Part shown: positions 61,127 to 64,000 of the stretch, piece after piece | Position numbering within the stretch: position 1 is the stretch's first letter | Layout of the letters: each line of letters starts with the position of its first letter | Assembly: GCF_001700435.1 (NCBI RefSeq) | Contig: NZ_LYPC01000027.1 | Span: 372,380-436,379, forward strand | DNA: 64,000 nt | Reading direction: 5' to 3' | Source: Paenibacillus pectinilyticus | Lineage (GTDB): Bacteria > Bacillota > Bacilli > Paenibacillales > NBRC-103111 | The notes under the pieces: generated by a model | Database searches by the model: none | Told to the model about the DNA's origin: nothing | The model's input: only the letters and a program-made list of their open reading frames with translations | Translations under genes and position numbers: made by a program

Positions 61127-62095
61127 ATGTCAGCAGTAAAATCAATTGCCGTTTTAACCAGTGGAGGAGATTCTCAGGGAATGAATGCAGCGGTTCGAGC
61201 AGTTGTTCGAAGTGCTTTGTTCCATGGGCTCGAAGTGTATGCCGTTCAACGTGGGTATCAAGGTCTTATTAACGATGATATTCGTAAAATGGACTTGCGC
61301 AGCGTAGGCGATATCATTCAACGCGGAGGAACGATTCTTCAGACAGCTCGTTGTAAAGAATTTATGACGCCTGAAGGTCAACAAATCGGCGCAGATAACT
61401 TGCGCAGACGCGGGATTGATGGTTTGGTTGTTATTGGTGGAGATGGTTCCTACCAAGGGGCGAACAAGCTTAGTAAATTAGGTATCAAAACGATGGGGCT
61501 TCCAGGGACGATTGACAACGACATCCCGTTCACGGATTTCACAATCGGGTTTGACACAGCTGTAAGCATTGTTGTAGACGCGATTAACAAATTGCGCGAT
61601 ACCATGACATCCCATGAGCGCTCATCGGTTGTTGAAGTAATGGGTCGTCATTGCGGCGAAATCGCGCTTTACGCTGGTCTTGCGAGTGGTGCTGAAACGA
61701 TTATTGTGCCAGAAGTGGATGTGGATATCACGGAAGTGGCTAATCGGATGAAGGAGAACTTCAACCATGGCAAACGCCACAGTATTATTCTTGTAGCTGA
61801 AGGTGCTGGAACTGGCGAAGGCATTGCCAATAAGATCACGGAAACGAACGGAATTGAACCTCGTGTTACTGTTCTTGGTCATATTCAACGCGGTGGTGCA
61901 CCTACCCATAATGACCGTATCTTGGCAAGCCGTCTAGGTGATTTCGCTGTTCGCAAACTGATGGAGGGCGATTCTTCCAAAGCTTGCGGGATTATCAAAG
62001 GCGAACTCGTAGCTACAGATATCGATCTTGTTGTAAATACGAAACGTACGTTTAACATGGAGCTTTACGAATTGGCAAGCCGTTTGTCACAATAA
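61127..62095 (+). CDS. pfkA: ATP-dependent 6-phosphofructokinase
   Basis: 322 residues. GGDSQGMNAAVRA (usually GGDSPGMNAA), GGDGSYQGA (Gly at the position that selects ATP over PPi), GTIDNDIPFTDFTIGFDTA with the catalytic Asp, and GRHCGEIALYAG. AAGGAGG precedes ATG. It phosphorylates fructose 6-phosphate. Not next to pyk or accDA, as the main copy in Bacillales usually is, so it may be a second isozyme. Confidence 0.93.
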   Translation: MSAVKSIAVLTSGGDSQGMNAAVRAVVRSALFHGLEVYAVQRGYQGLINDDIRKMDLRSVGDIIQRGGTILQTARCKEFMTPEGQQIGADNLRRRGIDGLVVIGGDGSYQGANKLSKLGIKTMGLPGTIDNDIPFTDFTIGFDTAVSIVVDAINKLRDTMTSHERSSVVEVMGRHCGEIALYAGLASGAETIIVPEVDVDITEVANRMKENFNHGKRHSIILVAEGAGTGEGIANKITETNGIEPRVTVLGHIQRGGAPTHNDRILASRLGDFAVRKLMEGDSSKACGIIKGELVATDIDLVVNTKRTFNMELYELASRLSQ

Positions 62096-62149
62096 GTGAG
62101 TGTCTATTGATCTTTTACGTTCATTGCTCTATAATAACGAACCATATAC

Positions 62150-62356
62150 ACATCGACATCATGTCTATGAAGAGCATCCAACTCGGAGACGTTCATGATC
62201 GGAAGGACAACATTTTAGCGGCCCTTCTCTAAATAAACCGGCACCGCCCGTTATCGCGGAACCAAGCGGATGAATGACAATACCTTGTCTTCATCAAGTT
62301 GGGTGGCACCGCGAGCAGAACGCTCCTCGTCCCAATCGGACAGAGGGCGTTTTTTG
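62150..62356 (+). ncRNA. T-box leader upstream of serS-like gene
   Basis: The T-box core GGGTGGCACCGCG (62301-62313) is followed by the terminator AACGCTCCTC/GAGGGCGTT and a T run (62319-62356). UGGC in the antiterminator bulge would pair with an acceptor end having discriminator G, as in tRNA-Ser. A candidate specifier TCG (Ser) lies in GATCGGAAGG around 62200. The 5' limit is uncertain. Confidence 0.85.
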
Positions 62357-62394
62357 TCTTTTTCACACATAAGAAGAGGAAGCGGTGACGGGAA

Positions 62395-63678
62395 ATGCTG
62401 GATATCAAATGGATTAGAGGCAATCAAGAGCAAGTGAAGGCAGCAGCCCTTCAAAAAAGGGTACCATGCCATGTAGAGGAATTACTCGTAGTCGACGATA
62501 AGAAAAGAGATTTGCTCATGCAAGTAGATCAGCTGCGTGCTGAGCGGAATCGCGCATCGGAACAGATTGCGATGTACATGAAGCAAAAGCAGGTCTCAGA
62601 GGCAGAAAGCCTGAAGGAGCAGGTTCGTGGCTGGAATCAGAAATTATCGGTGCTGGAACCTGAACTCGCACAAATGGAACAAAGGTTCAATACGTTGATG
62701 CTGACAATCCCTAATTTGGTTTCGCCAGAAACGCCAATTGGAGAAAGTGATGAGCATAACGTTGAGCTTCGAGTCGTTGGTGAGAAGCCGACATTCGCAT
62801 TCGACATGCGCGATCATTTGCAGCTTGGTGAAGCCTTAAATATGATTGATATTGCTCGTGGGGTGAAAGTGGCTGGCAGCCGAAACTATTATCTCAAAGG
62901 GATGGGGCTGTATCTGCACAGAGCTGTTCAGCAGCTAGCGATCGACCTGTTAACAGATCGAGGGTTTACGGTAATGGATGTCCCCTTAATGGTGCGAGAG
63001 GAAACACTGCTGAACGCTGCGTTCTTCCCTGCGGGGAAGGACCAAACCTATGAACTGCCGGAAGAACATACATGGTTAGTCGGTACGTCGGAGGGTCCCT
63101 TAGTCTCGTACTTTGCAGGAGAAATCGTGGATCTTTCGGAGGGGCCGATTCAGTTAGCAGCTGTTTCGAACTGCTTCCGTAAGGAAGCGGGTTCGGCAGG
63201 CCGTGATGTAAGAGGCTTATATCGCGTTCATCAATTTGCCAAGGTGGAACAGGTGATCCTCTGTGGAAATGATCCCGATGTTGCTGATCGTCTACTCCAG
63301 CAGATTACGCAAAATGCCGAAGATTTATTAGCCCTTCTAGAACTCCCTTACCGTGTTGTAGCGGTATGTTCAGGAGACATGGGTGCCAAAAACTACAAGC
63401 AATTCGACATCGAAACGTGGATGCCAAGCCGCGGCGCGTATGGTGAAACGCATTCGTCGTCGAGCCTATTAGACTTCCAAGCCAGGCGCAGCCAGTTGCG
63501 CTATCGGGATCACGAGGGGAACCTGCGATATTACTACACATTGAACAATACCGCAGTGGCATCGCCACGCATCTTAATCCCACTCTTGGAAAATCACCAA
63601 CAGGCGGATGGTTCCATTTATATACCGCCAGCACTAAGACCCTATATGCGCGGGCTTGACGCTATACCTGCTCCATAA
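62395..63678 (+). CDS. serS: Seryl-tRNA synthetase, divergent form
   Basis: 427 residues. N-terminal tRNA-binding coiled coil (about 30-100), class II core with FRKEAGSAGRDVRGLYRVHQF (motif 2) and LDFQARRSQLRYRD (motif 3). The serine-site Thr and Glu are kept (VGTSEGPL for the usual PTAEVP). Other core residues differ from the canonical enzyme: ETHSSSSLLDFQARR instead of EISSCSN plus DFQARR, and YTLNNTAVA instead of HTLNGSGLA. The gene is controlled by a T-box. It is probably a paralogue of the housekeeping SerRS. Confidence 0.87.
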   Translation: MLDIKWIRGNQEQVKAAALQKRVPCHVEELLVVDDKKRDLLMQVDQLRAERNRASEQIAMYMKQKQVSEAESLKEQVRGWNQKLSVLEPELAQMEQRFNTLMLTIPNLVSPETPIGESDEHNVELRVVGEKPTFAFDMRDHLQLGEALNMIDIARGVKVAGSRNYYLKGMGLYLHRAVQQLAIDLLTDRGFTVMDVPLMVREETLLNAAFFPAGKDQTYELPEEHTWLVGTSEGPLVSYFAGEIVDLSEGPIQLAAVSNCFRKEAGSAGRDVRGLYRVHQFAKVEQVILCGNDPDVADRLLQQITQNAEDLLALLELPYRVVAVCSGDMGAKNYKQFDIETWMPSRGAYGETHSSSSLLDFQARRSQLRYRDHEGNLRYYYTLNNTAVASPRILIPLLENHQQADGSIYIPPALRPYMRGLDAIPAP

Positions 63679-63682
63679 AAGA

Positions 63683-63726
63683 AAGGGCACTCAATCCGAA
63701 TTGTTACTGTCGGATAGGGTGCCCTT
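63683..63726. terminator. Bidirectional terminator
   Basis: AAGGGCAC pairs with GTGCCCTT with an inner ATCCG/CGGAT stem, between serS-like and the convergent dehydrogenase gene. Confidence 0.88.
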
Positions 63727-63741
63727 CTATGTGTGCGAAGA

Positions 63742-64000
63742 TTAGTAACCTTCCGCCAAATCCACAACATTTCTCATATCGCCACCGTCCAGCATGGCTC
63801 TTAGATTGTGATAGAAGATCGTAGAAACACGATCCGTATAGTGAACGGATGCCCCTGCTATATGGGGCGTTAAGATGACATTGTTCATGCTCCACAGCGG
63901 TGAAGAGGGAGGTAAAGGCTCTTGTGCAAATACATCCAATGCGGCTCCCGCGATTTTGCCTTGCTGCAAAGCAAGGATTAAAGCTTCTTCGTTCAGCACA
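63742..64000 (-). CDS. D-2-hydroxyacid dehydrogenase, C-terminal part
   Basis: The C-terminal 85 residues are visible; the rest lies beyond the right edge. GKIAGAALDVFAQEPLP and the catalytic His in LTPHIAG are diagnostic for the NAD-binding domain of phosphoglycerate/glycerate-type dehydrogenases. Which 2-hydroxyacid is used cannot be read from this fragment. Confidence 0.9.
   Translation of the reverse strand, partial: VLNEEALILALQQGKIAGAALDVFAQEPLPPSSPLWSMNNVILTPHIAGASVHYTDRVSTIFYHNLRAMLDGGDMRNVVDLAEGY

Overview
The window is chromosomal DNA from a low-to-mid GC, Gram-positive, spore-former-type bacterium of the Bacillales, most likely a Paenibacillus or close relative (inference). The signs are YesM/YesN-type two-component genes paired with LplB/YtcP-type sugar permeases, many strong AGGAGG ribosome binding sites, frequent TTG/GTG starts, a YtpB-type terpene synthase, a T-box leader, a yybP-ykoY leader, and tRNA-Ala without an encoded CCA. 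No prophage, insertion sequence or CRISPR array was found. Most of the window is core or housekeeping DNA with a few accessory spots.

Layout. 1-6.1 kb: an ABC sugar importer split over two divergent units (histidine kinase, response regulator and solute-binding lipoprotein on the minus strand; two permeases on the plus strand). 6.1-8.7 kb: SRPBCC protein, WYL regulator, SDR oxidoreductase. 8.8-11 kb: the most accessory-looking part, with a RelE/ParE toxin-antitoxin pair that has a perfect palindromic operator, an Rpn-type nuclease gene between two copies of a 91-bp direct repeat, and tRNA-Ala(GGC). 11-17.7 kb: small membrane proteins, VanZ, an SgrR-like regulator, a TPR protein, an acyltransferase, a YutE/HepT-like protein and a SufR-like regulator. 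17.9-26.9 kb: HtrA protease, KDPG aldolase, DUF948/YtxH pair, a NAGPA-domain protein, an XRE regulator, BdbC, and a cell-wall group (polysaccharide deacetylase, glutamate racemase, M14 peptidase). 26.9-27.2 kb: three tandem 41-bp hairpin-forming repeats. 27.2-36.8 kb: FAD oxidoreductase/AraC pair, AI-2E transporter, methionine aminopeptidase, HxlR regulator, HesB-like/DUF1450 pair, glutathione peroxidase, TIGR01777 epimerase, MFS.

36.8-46 kb: a c-di-GMP-I (GEMM) riboswitch with a terminator in front of an unrecognised 101-aa gene, a DHH phosphoesterase, a VOC gene with an apparent in-frame internal deletion overlapping a 44-aa membrane protein gene, an RNA methyltransferase, a CapA-like protein, and an HD-GYP phosphodiesterase that would degrade c-di-GMP. 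46-55.5 kb: DUF92, LapA, oligoendopeptidase F (possibly with a secreted form), a manganese-riboswitch-controlled TerC protein with a C-terminal AbrB-like segment, a cold-shock protein, and a TetR/MMPL efflux pair. 55.5-64 kb: nitroreductase, two transporters, two unrecognised proteins preceding YtpB (C35 terpene synthesis), phosphofructokinase, a T-box leader plus a divergent seryl-tRNA synthetase, and the C-terminal end of a 2-hydroxyacid dehydrogenase.

The best candidates for something new are the c-di-GMP-riboswitch gene, the divergent T-box-controlled SerRS, the half-size VOC protein, the repeat/tRNA/Rpn island, and the terpene-synthase cluster with two unknown partners. All family assignments come from reading the translated sequence; no database search was run.
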